Position numbers and translations under genes: made by a program. Source: Candidatus Poribacteria bacterium (GTDB lineage Bacteria; Poribacteria; WGA-4E; WGA-3G). Taken from it: a stretch of DNA of 64,000 nt. The DNA lies in contig JAJECN010000023.1 of assembly GCA_022821965.1 (NCBI GenBank), forward strand, positions 1 through 64,000, read 5' to 3'. Of this stretch, positions 8,650-17,185 are shown in pieces. The number at the start of each line of letters is the position of its first letter. Within the stretch, counting starts at the first letter, position 1. A model generated the notes under the pieces. The model searched no databases. It worked only from the letters and a program-made list of their open reading frames with translations, and had not been told where the DNA came from.

Positions 8650-9009
8650 ATGCAAGATCCAAAAAAACTGAAAAAGCGTTGGGAATTCCAACGTGCCTAT
8701 CAGAAGGGCAGTAAGTATTGGAATCGCTACTTTGTGATATACGTGTTCCACACCCACTTCGATAATCTCCGATTGGGAATAACCGTCAGCAAAAAAGTTG
8801 GAAAGAGCGTTCAAAGGAATCGTGTCAAGAGATTAATTCGTGAATCGTTCCGGCAGTTACGCCCGCGGATAAAGGTCGCATACGATATTGTAGTTGTCGG
8901 CAGAAAAGAAGCCTGCCGACTCACGTGTCAGGAAGCAGAAAACGGGTTGTTGAGTCTATTTCGAAAAGCATCTATTTTAAACGATCCAACCCGCGACGGT
9001 ACAGAGTGA
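8650..9009 (+). CDS. rnpA: Ribonuclease P protein component
   Basis: Protein subunit of RNase P, which binds the catalytic RNA and the 5' leader of pre-tRNA. It has 119 residues. The signature Q-R-N-R-V-K-R-L-I-R-E (residues 56-66) is the RNR motif, preceded by LGITVSKKVGKSV, a classic RnpA block. It lies in the conserved order rnpA-yidD-yidC-jag-mnmE, but the ribosomal L34 gene rpmH normally upstream is replaced by the HNH gene. Confidence 0.95.
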   Translation: MQDPKKLKKRWEFQRAYQKGSKYWNRYFVIYVFHTHFDNLRLGITVSKKVGKSVQRNRVKRLIRESFRQLRPRIKVAYDIVVVGRKEACRLTCQEAENGLLSLFRKASILNDPTRDGTE

Positions 9010-9029
9010 AGTAAAAGCGAAAGCATTCA

Positions 9030-9326
9030 ATGAGGAACAGAGGCGTGCCACATTGTAAGCATCACGAAGAAGATATGGATCAGAGTGGAAACCAGCGAGC
9101 ACGTTCTAAGTTGAGTGGGATGGTGGTGTTCACACAATCTATCCGCTTTTATCGACGCTTTATTTCGCCGTTGTTCCCTCCTTCTTGTCGGTTCTACCCG
9201 ACCTGCTCGCAATATGCACTCCAAGCATTAGAACGGTACGGAATACTCAAAGGGTGCTGGTTAACAATTAAAAGACTTTCAAAATGCCACCCCTATCATC
9301 CGGGTGGCTTTGATCCGCTAAAATAG
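9030..9326 (+). CDS. yidD: Membrane protein insertion efficiency factor YidD
   Basis: Small amphipathic protein that assists YidC-dependent membrane insertion. The conserved core is visible: [32 protein letters not shown] and the C-terminal [11 protein letters not shown], with the family cysteines. The 30 residues before [14 protein letters not shown] are not conserved, so translation may start later, for example at the ATG near 9120. It sits between rnpA and yidC as usual. Confidence 0.9.
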   Translation: MRNRGVPHCKHHEEDMDQSGNQRARSKLSGMVVFTQSIRFYRRFISPLFPPSCRFYPTCSQYALQALERYGILKGCWLTIKRLSKCHPYHPGGFDPLK

Positions 9327-9389
9327 TGGATACAAACTTTAAAAAATTAATATCTGGGAAACATAAAAAATGAGGAGTGCCTAATTTCG

Positions 9390-11234
9390 ATGGGAGCACG
9401 TTATATTCTTGCATTGGTTCTAATGGTTGCTGTAATAGTTATATGGACCATACTTAGTCCGCATATTTTCAAAAATAGTTTTGGACCCCAACCGAACGAA
9501 CCAACAACTACCGAGACCCCGATAGCAACAAGTCCAAGCGAAAACCCACCCGATGCTGAAACACCATCGGCATCAGATGGAACCGAGGCATCCGTCGACA
9601 CGGATCTCTGGATACCAATTCAGGAAACCCCGGAGGATGCAAAAGTCAACGTCCGGACTGATAACTATAGTATTGTCTTTAACGAAAAGCTTGCAATCGC
9701 CAGAAAGTGGCAATTAAATCATTTTCCAGACCGGTCAGATGTGGATAAACCACCCTTGAACTTAATTCCGGAGAATGCGCTTAGCTGCCTCGCCCTCCGG
9801 TTCGCGAATTCACAGTTGGAGCTCGACGCACTTCGCGCGACATGGAAGGCTGATAAATCTGAAATTGATATTACAAGTGGACAAGGGACTGAGACGCTTA
9901 CTTTCTGGACAACAATCGGAGAAAAACTGCAGGTCATAAAGCAGTTCGCGTTCAATCCTGGGACCTATTTCGTTGACATGACGGTAACCTTCCAAAACGT
10001 CTCTGACGAACCGTTGCTCATGGGTGGGAATGAACCTGCAAATGGATACCAGCTTCAGTGGGGACGAGGTATCAGTGCTGATCTGCTACCACACGAAAGG
10101 AGAAGTGGCAACCGCGGGCGCCATGGTGAAGAGGGAGCGAAAGCTTATATCATTGGGGGCAAACCGAAACGTGAACTCAAGCCAGAGCAAGCCATGGCAC
10201 CAGTTCTCTGGGCAGGCATGGATAGCAAGTACTTCAGTGCACTCATGATACCTGACCAGCAGCTTGGAGCGACCTATAAATTTATAGAGACACCGGAGGC
10301 GAACACCGATATCACTGTTGCCGCGCCAACGCACACAGCCGCCCTCGTGCTTCCGAACTTTGTCCTTGCAGCACAGGGGAAGGAGATGCATACTTTCCGT
10401 CTCTATGTTGGACCGAAGGACGACACGATTCTAAAAGGCATAGAAGCACCGAATGCATCAGAGGACTCGATCCTTAATCTATCCAAAATTATCGACTTTG
10501 GCTTTTTCGGGGTCATTGCATGGGGAATGCTCTGGATATTCAAAGGATTACATGGGGTCTTTGGGAATTACGGTATCTCGATTATCCTGCTGACGGCTTT
10601 GGTGAAAGTCATCTCTTATCCCTTCACTCGTAAAGCACACAAATCTATGAAGGAGATGCAGAAGCTGCAACCGCAGCTTGTGGAGTTGAAGGAGAAATAC
10701 AGAGATGATCCACAGAAACTTAACCGTGCCACAATGCGACTTTACAAGGAGCACGGTGTCAACCCGTTAGGCGGATGCATACCGTGGCTCCCGCAAATCC
10801 CGATTTTTTGGGCACTCTTTGCGCTTCTTGGAAGTGCGGTAGAACTCCGCGGGGCGCCTTTTCTTTTCTGGATTGATGATCTCTCGGCACCTGACACTTT
10901 GGTTGAACTGCCTTTCACGATTCCATTGATTGTTACAGAGATAGATGCCATCCGTCTGCTACCGATAATAAACGGTTTGACAACTTGGCTCCAGCAGAAA
11001 TTTGTTGGCAATATGACACCAACAACCGACAACATGCAAGCGAAATTGATGCAGTTTATGCCTCTAATTTTTATCTTTATCTTCTACAACTGGGCATCCG
11101 GGTTTGTGCTGTATTGGTTATGCAACAATGTATTTACAATAGCACAACAATACTTACAGAATCGAAGCGCGGATGACGAAGATCAAACCGCATCAGTTGA
11201 CACGAAAAGGCGGAATAATCCGAAACAAAAATAG
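9390..11234 (+). CDS. yidC: Membrane protein insertase YidC
   Basis: Oxa1-family insertase of the inner membrane, 614 residues, Gram-negative type. An N-terminal transmembrane helix (ILALVLMVAVIVIWTIL) is followed by a Thr/Pro/Glu-rich linker and a large periplasmic beta domain (about residues 75-345). The C-terminal insertase domain begins at IIDFGFFGVIAWGML and contains GNYGISIILLTALVKVISYP, then NPLGGCIPWLPQIPIFWALF and a final helix pair ending in NNVFTIAQQYLQNR. The tail is lysine/arginine-rich, as needed for ribosome contact. Operon member between yidD and jag. Confidence 0.95.
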   Translation: MGARYILALVLMVAVIVIWTILSPHIFKNSFGPQPNEPTTTETPIATSPSENPPDAETPSASDGTEASVDTDLWIPIQETPEDAKVNVRTDNYSIVFNEKLAIARKWQLNHFPDRSDVDKPPLNLIPENALSCLALRFANSQLELDALRATWKADKSEIDITSGQGTETLTFWTTIGEKLQVIKQFAFNPGTYFVDMTVTFQNVSDEPLLMGGNEPANGYQLQWGRGISADLLPHERRSGNRGRHGEEGAKAYIIGGKPKRELKPEQAMAPVLWAGMDSKYFSALMIPDQQLGATYKFIETPEANTDITVAAPTHTAALVLPNFVLAAQGKEMHTFRLYVGPKDDTILKGIEAPNASEDSILNLSKIIDFGFFGVIAWGMLWIFKGLHGVFGNYGISIILLTALVKVISYPFTRKAHKSMKEMQKLQPQLVELKEKYRDDPQKLNRATMRLYKEHGVNPLGGCIPWLPQIPIFWALFALLGSAVELRGAPFLFWIDDLSAPDTLVELPFTIPLIVTEIDAIRLLPIINGLTTWLQQKFVGNMTPTTDNMQAKLMQFMPLIFIFIFYNWASGFVLYWLCNNVFTIAQQYLQNRSADDEDQTASVDTKRRNNPKQK

Positions 11235-11324
11235 GTCCGATAAACCAGCACTGTATAACAAAGTCTACAGACCGTGTTGACGACTCTATCGCTGGAAACG
11301 ACTATGTAAGGAGGATATTAACCT

Positions 11325-11960
11325 GTGCAACACTACATTGAAACCGAAGGCGATACAGTGGAGGAAGCAATTGAACATGCGCTGAACGAACTTGAGGCAA
11401 CTCGGGAGCAAGTTACAATTGACATCATTAGTGAACCGACGAAAGGGATTTTAAACTTCGGCGCAAAACCGGCGAAAATCCGAGCGACACTCAAGCAAGA
11501 TGTCTCTACCGCACCGGAAACAATCCTAAAGGAGATTCTCAACCGGATGCAGATTGATGCAGAGGTTGAATCGGAATTTGTTGACGGAAGCACACATCTC
11601 AATATCGCCACAGACAGTCCCGCCTTGCTCATCGGAAAACACGGACAGACCCTTGACGCGATTGAACGACTGCTTAATTGTATCATCAATAAAGCTTCGC
11701 TTGTAAAAAAACGAGTTTTTGTTGATACCGAAGGCTACCGAGGACGTCGGGAAGATCGGCTCATTGAAATGGCGCGCCAAGTAGCAGAAAAAGTCAGGTA
11801 TACTGACCGAGAGGTTGTCCTTGCCCCGATGTCCGCCCGTGACCGGCGCGTTATTCATGTTGCCTTGAAGGAGGACGATGTCGTGTCTACTTATAGCCAA
11901 GGTGAAGGCGAGATGCGGCGTGTCGTTGTCACAACGCAACAACCCTATAACCCTAATTGA
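11325..11960 (+). CDS. jag: RNA-binding protein Jag/KhpB
   Basis: Cytoplasmic RNA-binding protein of 211 residues. An N-terminal Jag domain (about 1-50) is followed by a KH domain with LLIGKHGQTLDAIERLLN (about residues 96-113) and an R3H domain with RDRRVIHVALKED near 185. The start is GTG, chosen because AAGGAGG lies at 11308-11314, ten bases upstream. It sits between yidC and mnmE as in many bacteria. Confidence 0.92.
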   Translation: MQHYIETEGDTVEEAIEHALNELEATREQVTIDIISEPTKGILNFGAKPAKIRATLKQDVSTAPETILKEILNRMQIDAEVESEFVDGSTHLNIATDSPALLIGKHGQTLDAIERLLNCIINKASLVKKRVFVDTEGYRGRREDRLIEMARQVAEKVRYTDREVVLAPMSARDRRVIHVALKEDDVVSTYSQGEGEMRRVVVTTQQPYNPN

Positions 11961-12044
11961 ACGCTGGTGTTCAATTTTCCTATACTCCTGGTGCTTTAAC
12001 GGGACATCACTGATATCTCTTGTTTTGTGCGTTGGGTCTAAAAA

Positions 12045-13433
12045 ATGAAATTCCATGATACGATTGCTGCCATCGCGACAGCACGGGGTGAAGCTGGCAT
12101 CGGCATTGTCCGAGTGAGTGGCTCGCTTGCCCTGCCGATTGCCTCTGAATTGTTTCGATCACCGCGCACAGTATCCCTCGCAGAACTACCAACGCATACA
12201 CTTACATACGGACACATTGTGGATGCCACCGCATCCGATGAGGTTATTGATGAAGTCCTACTTGGCATCATGCACGCGCCTAAAACGTATACGGGTGAAG
12301 ACATCGTCGAATTTAACTGCCACGGTGGGATGATGACGCTCACGGCTGTGTTGAATTTGGTAGTGAAGAGCGGTGCACGGATTGCAGAACCGGGGGAGTT
12401 CACAAAACGCGCTTTCCTTAACGGAAGGTTGGACTTGGCACAGGCTGAAGCGGTTGCCGAACTTATCGCCTCAAAGACAGATCTAAGTCGAAAAATCGCT
12501 ATAGAGGGACTCGCTGGGAGACTCTCTGACACCGTAAATCGTCTAAGTGACAGACTGGCAGACTTACTTGCAGAAATCGAGGCATCTATTGACTTTCCTG
12601 AGGAAGACTTGGATTTCATGAAGATAGAGACACAGCTCGAAACCGCACGTGCGGTTCAGTCGGACTTAGTTGCTCTGCTCGAAACTGCCACCGAGGGCAG
12701 GATTATCACGGAAGGGGTCAATGTCGCTATTTTGGGTAAGCCCAACGTCGGAAAATCGAGTCTTCTCAATGCGCTTGTTGGAGCGAAGCGCGCCATCGTC
12801 ACAGATACGCCCGGCACGACACGCGATACAATTGAGGAAGCGGTTAATATCGGCGGCATCCCATTAAAACTCATTGATACTGCTGGTATTCGACAAACAA
12901 CCGACATCGTTGAACAACAGGGTGTTGAACGGAGCAAATCGGTACTCGGTAGGGCAGAATTACTACTGCTGATGTTCGACGCATCGCAACCTTTAAATGA
13001 TGCCGATTTAGATCTTTTACAAACAGCGCAATTGTCTAAGGCAATTCTTATTCTGAACAAGATTGACTTACCGGTTGTGACACCATCAGCCATACTACTT
13101 GCACATTGCCCAAAAAAGCGGGTTGTTGAAACGGCGATTCCAGAGAGTAAAGGGCTTGACAAGCTAAAGGCGGTCGTCTGTGAGGAACTGCTTGGCGGCG
13201 AATCCGTCATCGGCGAATCGCCGATTGTGACAAACGCTCGCCATCAAGAGGCACTCCGCCGTGCTAACGAAGGACTTAATTACACGATAGAGAGCCTCGA
13301 AAACGGTATGCCTCCCGATCTTGTTGCTGTCGATTTGCGAATTAGTTTGGATGGACTCGGTGACATCGTGGGTAAGACAACGACTGAAGACATTCTGGAT
13401 AGGATCTTTTCCCAATTCTGCGTTGGAAAGTGA
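12045..13433 (+). CDS. mnmE: tRNA modification GTPase MnmE
   Basis: GTPase that works with MnmG to install the cmnm5 group on wobble uridine 34 of certain tRNAs. It has 462 residues. The N-terminal folate-binding domain covers about 1-120. The inserted G domain shows GKPNVGKSSLLNAL (P-loop), DTPGTTRD (K-loop/switch) and NKID. The protein ends in the obligatory C-terminal motif FCVGK with its catalytic-site cysteine. The family's HGG and DIVEFNCHGG features are present. Last canonical gene of the rnpA cluster. Confidence 0.96.
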   Translation: MKFHDTIAAIATARGEAGIGIVRVSGSLALPIASELFRSPRTVSLAELPTHTLTYGHIVDATASDEVIDEVLLGIMHAPKTYTGEDIVEFNCHGGMMTLTAVLNLVVKSGARIAEPGEFTKRAFLNGRLDLAQAEAVAELIASKTDLSRKIAIEGLAGRLSDTVNRLSDRLADLLAEIEASIDFPEEDLDFMKIETQLETARAVQSDLVALLETATEGRIITEGVNVAILGKPNVGKSSLLNALVGAKRAIVTDTPGTTRDTIEEAVNIGGIPLKLIDTAGIRQTTDIVEQQGVERSKSVLGRAELLLLMFDASQPLNDADLDLLQTAQLSKAILILNKIDLPVVTPSAILLAHCPKKRVVETAIPESKGLDKLKAVVCEELLGGESVIGESPIVTNARHQEALRRANEGLNYTIESLENGMPPDLVAVDLRISLDGLGDIVGKTTTEDILDRIFSQFCVGK

Positions 13434-13547
13434 TGTCTGTTGAGACGAACGACAAAAGTGGAACTTTTACCGTGATAAGGTGTGTCTATTTTCTGCACGC
13501 GAGCAGAGGGCATTGATTCTGGACACAATATCACAAAGGAGTCAGCC

Positions 13548-13745
13548 GTGTTAGGAGCAAAACAACAGTGGTGCCCTCGCTGCCAAAGGCACGTACAAAC
13601 AGAGCAAAAGCAGTCCTTTGTTGGCAGACAGAAAGAGCTCGTCAGAATTATTATTACCTGCTTCAAGTGTCGTACGACGCTATCAAGCAAAACAACCAGC
13701 GCAGCTGTGCTTGAACAAAACGAAGACGCTTCGACGGAACAGTAG
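13548..13745 (+). CDS. Small zinc-ribbon protein
   Basis: Protein of 65 residues with two CxxC pairs, CPRC and CFKC, about 31 residues apart, forming a probable zinc ribbon. The GTG at 13548 is preferred because AAAGGAG ends six bases before it; the in-frame ATG at 13482 has no ribosome site. No enzymatic domain is visible. It follows mnmE by 114 bases and precedes the thioredoxin-TPR gene. Function unknown. Confidence 0.6.
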   Translation: MLGAKQQWCPRCQRHVQTEQKQSFVGRQKELVRIIITCFKCRTTLSSKTTSAAVLEQNEDASTEQ

Positions 13746-13820
13746 TGCAGATGTGCTAATGACACTCCTGAAATTAATGGAATCGTAAATTAAGACGTTA
13801 CTTAAAAAAGGAGAGAATCT

Positions 13821-14729
13821 ATGTTTAATTCTGTTTTTCGCCGCATTTCACTCGGTGTCTTACTACTGATGGTGGGCACAGTCCCCGCGCTCATTGCGGG
13901 TGAAGGGGTTAAATGGGAAAAATCGCTTGAGGACGGCATGAAAAAAGCCGCGAAGACCGGCAAACCCATTATGCTGGATTTCTACACTGACTGGTGAGGC
14001 TCATGCAGTCGGCTGGATGCCGAAACATTTACGGATGCTCGCATCGTCGAAATGTCCAAAAAATTCGTTACCATCAAGGTCAATCCTGAAGATACCGAAC
14101 ACCCCGAAAATAGAGAAGCCCTTATGCGGTATGAAGTCCGCGGCTATCCGACGATCGTTTTCGCGAGTTCGGACGGTGGCATGATTGCCGAGCACGTAGG
14201 ATTCGCCGGTCCTGATCGCTTCGCACCGGTGATAGAAGCTGCGTTGGAAAAAGAGGAAGCTTTCTCGAAAAAACTCGCCGAACTTGAGAAGAAACCGGAC
14301 GATGCCAAACTTAACGCTCAAGTTGCGCTTACCTATTTAGAGCGGAAGCAGCTTGAAAAGGCGGTCCCGTTCAGCGAGAAAGCATTTGAACATGATCCGA
14401 GGAACAAATCAAAGCTCATCCCAAACGTGCATAACCAGTTGGGAATCGCTTACGCCACAACGCTTGATGCTATGCTTGAAAGTCCTGAAGCCGAGTCATC
14501 GTTTGAAAAAGCGGTCTCTCACTTCAAAACTGTGATAGACAAGTATCCGAAAAGCGATGTCTATGAACACGCCCAGTTTTATCTCGGTGTGACGTACGGC
14601 ATCAAAGGGCATTTTGAAGACGCGATTGCGGTGCTTGAAAAGTTGGCCCATCATACTTCGGATGAAAATATAAAGCGGAGTGCTGAAGCGAGGTTAGAAC
14701 AGGTTAGAGATTTGGCAGGTTCCAAATAA
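13821..14729 (+). CDS. Probable selenoprotein: secreted thioredoxin-fold/TPR protein with UGA at the first redox cysteine (UGSC)
   Basis: Thioredoxin-like periplasmic protein of 302 residues if the in-frame TGA at 13995-13997 (codon 59) is read through. The ATG at 13821 follows an AAAAAAGGAGAGAA ribosome site, and residues 1-26 form a signal peptide. The domain then reads GKPIMLDFYTDW-U59-G-S-C62-SRLDAETF, where homologues have WCxxC, so U59 replaces the attacking cysteine and C62 is the resolving one. The cis-proline loop GYPTIVF follows near residue 117. The C-terminal half from about residue 155 is helical with TPR-like repeats (ALTYLERKQLEKAVPFSEKA, QFYLGVTYGIKGHFEDA). Start-to-stop prediction would cut it to the ATG at 14052. 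Inference: selenocysteine; the alternative is a nonsense mutation. Confidence 0.8.
14009..14023 (+). promoter_or_regulatory. Candidate bacterial SECIS hairpin
   Basis: TCGGC (14009-14013) and GCCGA (14019-14023) form a 5-bp stem with loop TGGAT. The loop begins 16 bases after the UGA and has G as its second base. This fits the known form of bacterial SECIS elements: a short stem just downstream of the UGA with a G among the first loop bases. The stem is short, so this is suggestive only. Confidence 0.45.
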
Positions 14730-14741
14730 CAATCTACGATA

Positions 14742-14764
14742 GGCGCGGTTCCAAACCGCGCCTA
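14742..14764. repeat. Short palindromic repeat (GGCGCGGTT type)
   Basis: Perfect arms AGGCGCGGTT and AACCGCGCCT around a 3-base loop, between convergent genes. The right arm includes the stop codon of the pseudouridine synthase gene. Similar palindromes occur at 15511, 18626, 26765, 33709 and 48330. Confidence 0.7.
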
Positions 14765-15475
14765 CAACGACATCAACTCGGAAATTTCCGCTGGTGTCAG
14801 AAATCGATGCTCTCCAGATGGAAGATTGCCCAACCGCAAACTACCGATTTGGACCCGCTTTAAACGGATTACCGAATATCCTACAGCTTTAAACATCAGA
14901 CGTACCTGCCGTTTTTTCCCTTCATGAATCACTACCTCAAACTTCGTTGACACGTCATCTTTACTTACCTTTAAACGCTTGACCTTTGCCGATGCCGTTT
15001 TTCCACTCGGAATCGTAACACCCTGACGTAACCTTTGAACCGCGTCATCGCGTGGTACTCCCTTCACCCACACGAGATAGGTTTTCTCTATCTCATGGCT
15101 TGGATGTAGCAATCGATAGGCAAAATTGCCATCGTTTGTGAAGAGGAGCAGCCCTTCGGTTTCCAAGTCTAAGCGTCCAACAGGATAGATGGTATCCGGG
15201 AGGTCTGAGACGAGGTCCATGACGGTGAGGCGTCCGCGTTCATCGTGCCGTGTCGTCACGTAACCCGCGGGTTTGTTCAGCATCAGATAGATGTGTTCTA
15301 TCAACGGTTCAACCCGTTTCCCTTCAAATTCAACAACGTCGGTCTCTGTGTCAATCGGATGCCCTGGGACCAGAACAAATTCGCCGTTGACAGTGACAGC
15401 ACCGGCGAGGATACTCTTTTTCACTGCCCGTCGAGAGGCGATTCCTGATGTGGCGATATATTTTTCAAGCCTCAT
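14762..15475 (-). CDS. Pseudouridine synthase, RsuA/RluB/E/F family
   Basis: Isomerises specific rRNA uridines to pseudouridine. It has 237 residues: an N-terminal S4 RNA-binding domain (MRLEKYIATSGIASRRAVKK, about 1-60) and a catalytic domain with the signature GRLDLETEGLLLFTNDG, whose Asp in RLD is the nucleophile, near residue 102. The C-terminal EGKKRQVRLMFKAVGY block is family-typical. RluB is the most likely member given length, but RsuA or RluE cannot be excluded. No clear ribosome site precedes the ATG. Confidence 0.9.
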   Translation of the reverse strand: MRLEKYIATSGIASRRAVKKSILAGAVTVNGEFVLVPGHPIDTETDVVEFEGKRVEPLIEHIYLMLNKPAGYVTTRHDERGRLTVMDLVSDLPDTIYPVGRLDLETEGLLLFTNDGNFAYRLLHPSHEIEKTYLVWVKGVPRDDAVQRLRQGVTIPSGKTASAKVKRLKVSKDDVSTKFEVVIHEGKKRQVRLMFKAVGYSVIRLKRVQIGSLRLGNLPSGEHRFLTPAEISELMSL

Positions 15476-15510
15476 TTTTTGTGTATAAGCCTTATCTACT
15501 AAACACCGCT

Positions 15511-15531
15511 GGCGAGGTTTGAAACTTCGCC
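15511..15531. repeat. Short palindromic repeat (GGCGAGGTT type)
   Basis: GGCGAGGTTT at 15511-15520 and AAACTTCGCC at 15522-15531 pair with one G-U. Same family as the other short palindromes. It lies between the HAD phosphatase and the pseudouridine synthase genes. Confidence 0.6.
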
Positions 15532-15569
15532 AACAAAGAGGTTTGTGCAGGTCTTATCTCCTGCCTTTG

Positions 15570-16211
15570 CTATGGTTCTATTTCCCAGCCCTTTTCCGCC
15601 GCGATACGTCTAAGCTGCCGGTCCGGATTGACGGCAACCGGATGTCCAAACAATTCCAGTTTGTAGGCATCCGTGTGATGGTTGCCGTAGGCGTAAGACC
15701 GGCTCAGATCGAACATGTGTTCTGTTGCGAGGTGTTGGGCGAGTTTCGCTTTGTTTTCCGCGAAAGGGTGTAACCCGACGCGTTGTCCTGTAAACCTGCC
15801 ATCAATCACCTCCAATTCATGCGAAACCATCAGGTCAGTTTGGAAGTGCTCATGAAAGGGTTGAACAAGAAACGACAACGAACCTGACATGAGAACGACT
15901 GTGCGTCCTTCAGTCTGGTGGGCATGTATCAATTCGGAAATGTGGGGTGCTATGGTTGGACGAAGCGTGTCAACGAAGCAGCGTCGTGCAATTTCATGGA
16001 TGTGTTCCTGTTCCAAACCGCGTAGGTAAACTTTGTTAGATTTCGCTATAGGAAGGGACTTAACCTTCAGGAAATTGGAAGTCCACGCAAGCAAATTCGG
16101 TATCGGAATCTCGCCGTGGTTCAACAGATACGCCAGAAAGACCTGCTCTGATGAGAGACGGATAATCGTGCCATCCAGATCGAAGACAGCGCACGTTTTG
16201 GATTCTGTCAT
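15570..16211 (-). CDS. HAD-IB family phosphatase (SerB-like)
   Basis: Haloacid dehalogenase-type hydrolase of 213 residues. Motif I is DLDGTI (D13 and D15 by the family's DxD), motif II VVLMSGSLSFL, and the end shows the YAYGNHHTDAYKLELFGHPVAVNPDRQL pattern of HAD-IB enzymes in the SerB/GPAT-associated group, with H in place of the usual second Asp of motif IV. Its ATG overlaps the pdxJ stop by four bases (ATGA), so the two are translationally coupled. The substrate is probably a small phosphate ester; coupling with pdxJ does not prove a vitamin B6 role. Confidence 0.82.
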   Translation of the reverse strand: MTESKTCAVFDLDGTIIRLSSEQVFLAYLLNHGEIPIPNLLAWTSNFLKVKSLPIAKSNKVYLRGLEQEHIHEIARRCFVDTLRPTIAPHISELIHAHQTEGRTVVLMSGSLSFLVQPFHEHFQTDLMVSHELEVIDGRFTGQRVGLHPFAENKAKLAQHLATEHMFDLSRSYAYGNHHTDAYKLELFGHPVAVNPDRQLRRIAAEKGWEIEP

Positions 16212-16960
16212 GTCGTCTGCTGCCCCAATGCGCGTCGGTACGCTTTAACGGCAGATTCCAATCCTATATAGAGTGCGTCCGCCATCAGATGGTGTCCGAT
16301 AGAGACTTCAAGCAGTCCGGGTAGTTTCTGCATCAGCGGTAGGTTGTCGAGATTCAGATCGTGTCCGGCGTTGATACCAAGCCCTAAATCCATCGCCTTC
16401 ACCGCTGCCTTTTCCAATAACGCGAACTCGCGTTCAATCTCTGTCTCCGTTTCTGCCATGGCGTAAGGTGCAGTATAGAGTTCAATTCTGTCGGCACCAA
16501 TATCACGCGTCATCGCTATCTGCTCGACATCTGTTCCGCTAAACAGACTCACGCGAATGTCCGCATTTTTCAACGCTGCGATGATCGGTTTCAGTGTATC
16601 GCGATCTTTACGGATATCCCAAACGGTATGGCTTGTTATCTCCCCAACTACAACCGGAACGAGCGTGCATTGGGTCGGTTTCGTGCGTAGTACGCTATCA
16701 ATGAGGTCAGGTCTGGGATCGCCTTCAATGTTATATTCAATTTTAGGTGTTTTTTGGATATTGATTTCTGTTAACCGCTCGGCGATGTCCTGCACGTCTG
16801 CGGGTCTGATATGTCGTTCATCTTCACGCGGGTGTACAGTGATACCCTGCGCCCCTGCAGCGATGCAGGTATCAACTGCCGTGAGTACGTCTGGAATATC
16901 ACCGCCTCGTGAATTTCGCAATGTTGCAATTTTGTTTACGTTTACACTTAATGCTATCAT
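16208..16960 (-). CDS. pdxJ: Pyridoxine 5'-phosphate synthase
   Basis: Catalyses ring closure of 1-deoxyxylulose 5-phosphate with 3-amino-2-oxopropyl phosphate, the last step of the DXP-dependent vitamin B6 pathway. It has 250 residues. Family blocks are ALSVNVNKIATLRNSRGG at the start, GITVHPREDERHI (about 40-52), a later RIELYTAPYA and GINAGHDLNLDNLP. A GGAGGG ribosome site lies upstream. It is followed with a 4-base overlap by the HAD phosphatase gene. Confidence 0.95.
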   Translation of the reverse strand: MIALSVNVNKIATLRNSRGGDIPDVLTAVDTCIAAGAQGITVHPREDERHIRPADVQDIAERLTEINIQKTPKIEYNIEGDPRPDLIDSVLRTKPTQCTLVPVVVGEITSHTVWDIRKDRDTLKPIIAALKNADIRVSLFSGTDVEQIAMTRDIGADRIELYTAPYAMAETETEIEREFALLEKAAVKAMDLGLGINAGHDLNLDNLPLMQKLPGLLEVSIGHHLMADALYIGLESAVKAYRRALGQQTT

Positions 16961-17004
16961 TTTCCCTCCATTGGGTGTCGTGTAAATTTTTTACGCTTTT
17001 TGGG

Positions 17005-17160
17005 CTACCATGCTCGTAAGGTTGACTTTTCCGCTAACTCTGCTTTGAAATGTGGGCGCGGTGCCACTGGATCTATTTCAGAAAAGAGACCAATGGATTC
17101 AATCTTTTCCAATTGAAAAGTTGATAATACTGTCTCCAATGTAAAATTGCTATAAGCCAT
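17005..17160 (-). pseudogene. 51-codon frame resembling the N-terminus of a larger protein family
   Basis: The frame begins MAYSNFTLETVLSTFQLEKI and stops after ELAEKSTLRAW. A strong ribosome site, AGGGGGAG, lies about five bases upstream, so it is likely translated. The opening resembles, from memory, the start of a cyanobacterial-type conserved family (M-x-Y-S-D-F-T-L-E), whose members are much longer. It may therefore be a gene remnant cut short by a stop. It lies between gdhA and pdxJ on the same strand. Function unknown. Confidence 0.4.
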
Positions 17161-17185
17161 TTCTACTCCCCCTAACCCTGTTTTT

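Noticed and set aside
13995-13997. TGA read as tryptophan (altered genetic code)
   Set aside because: Many other genes end in TGA at their expected lengths, and Trp at the thioredoxin Cys position would give WWGSC, which does not fit the family.
14052-14729. A separate TPR protein beginning at the ATG at 14052
   Set aside because: The upstream frame supplies a ribosome site, signal peptide and thioredoxin motif in register, so 14052 is an internal Met.
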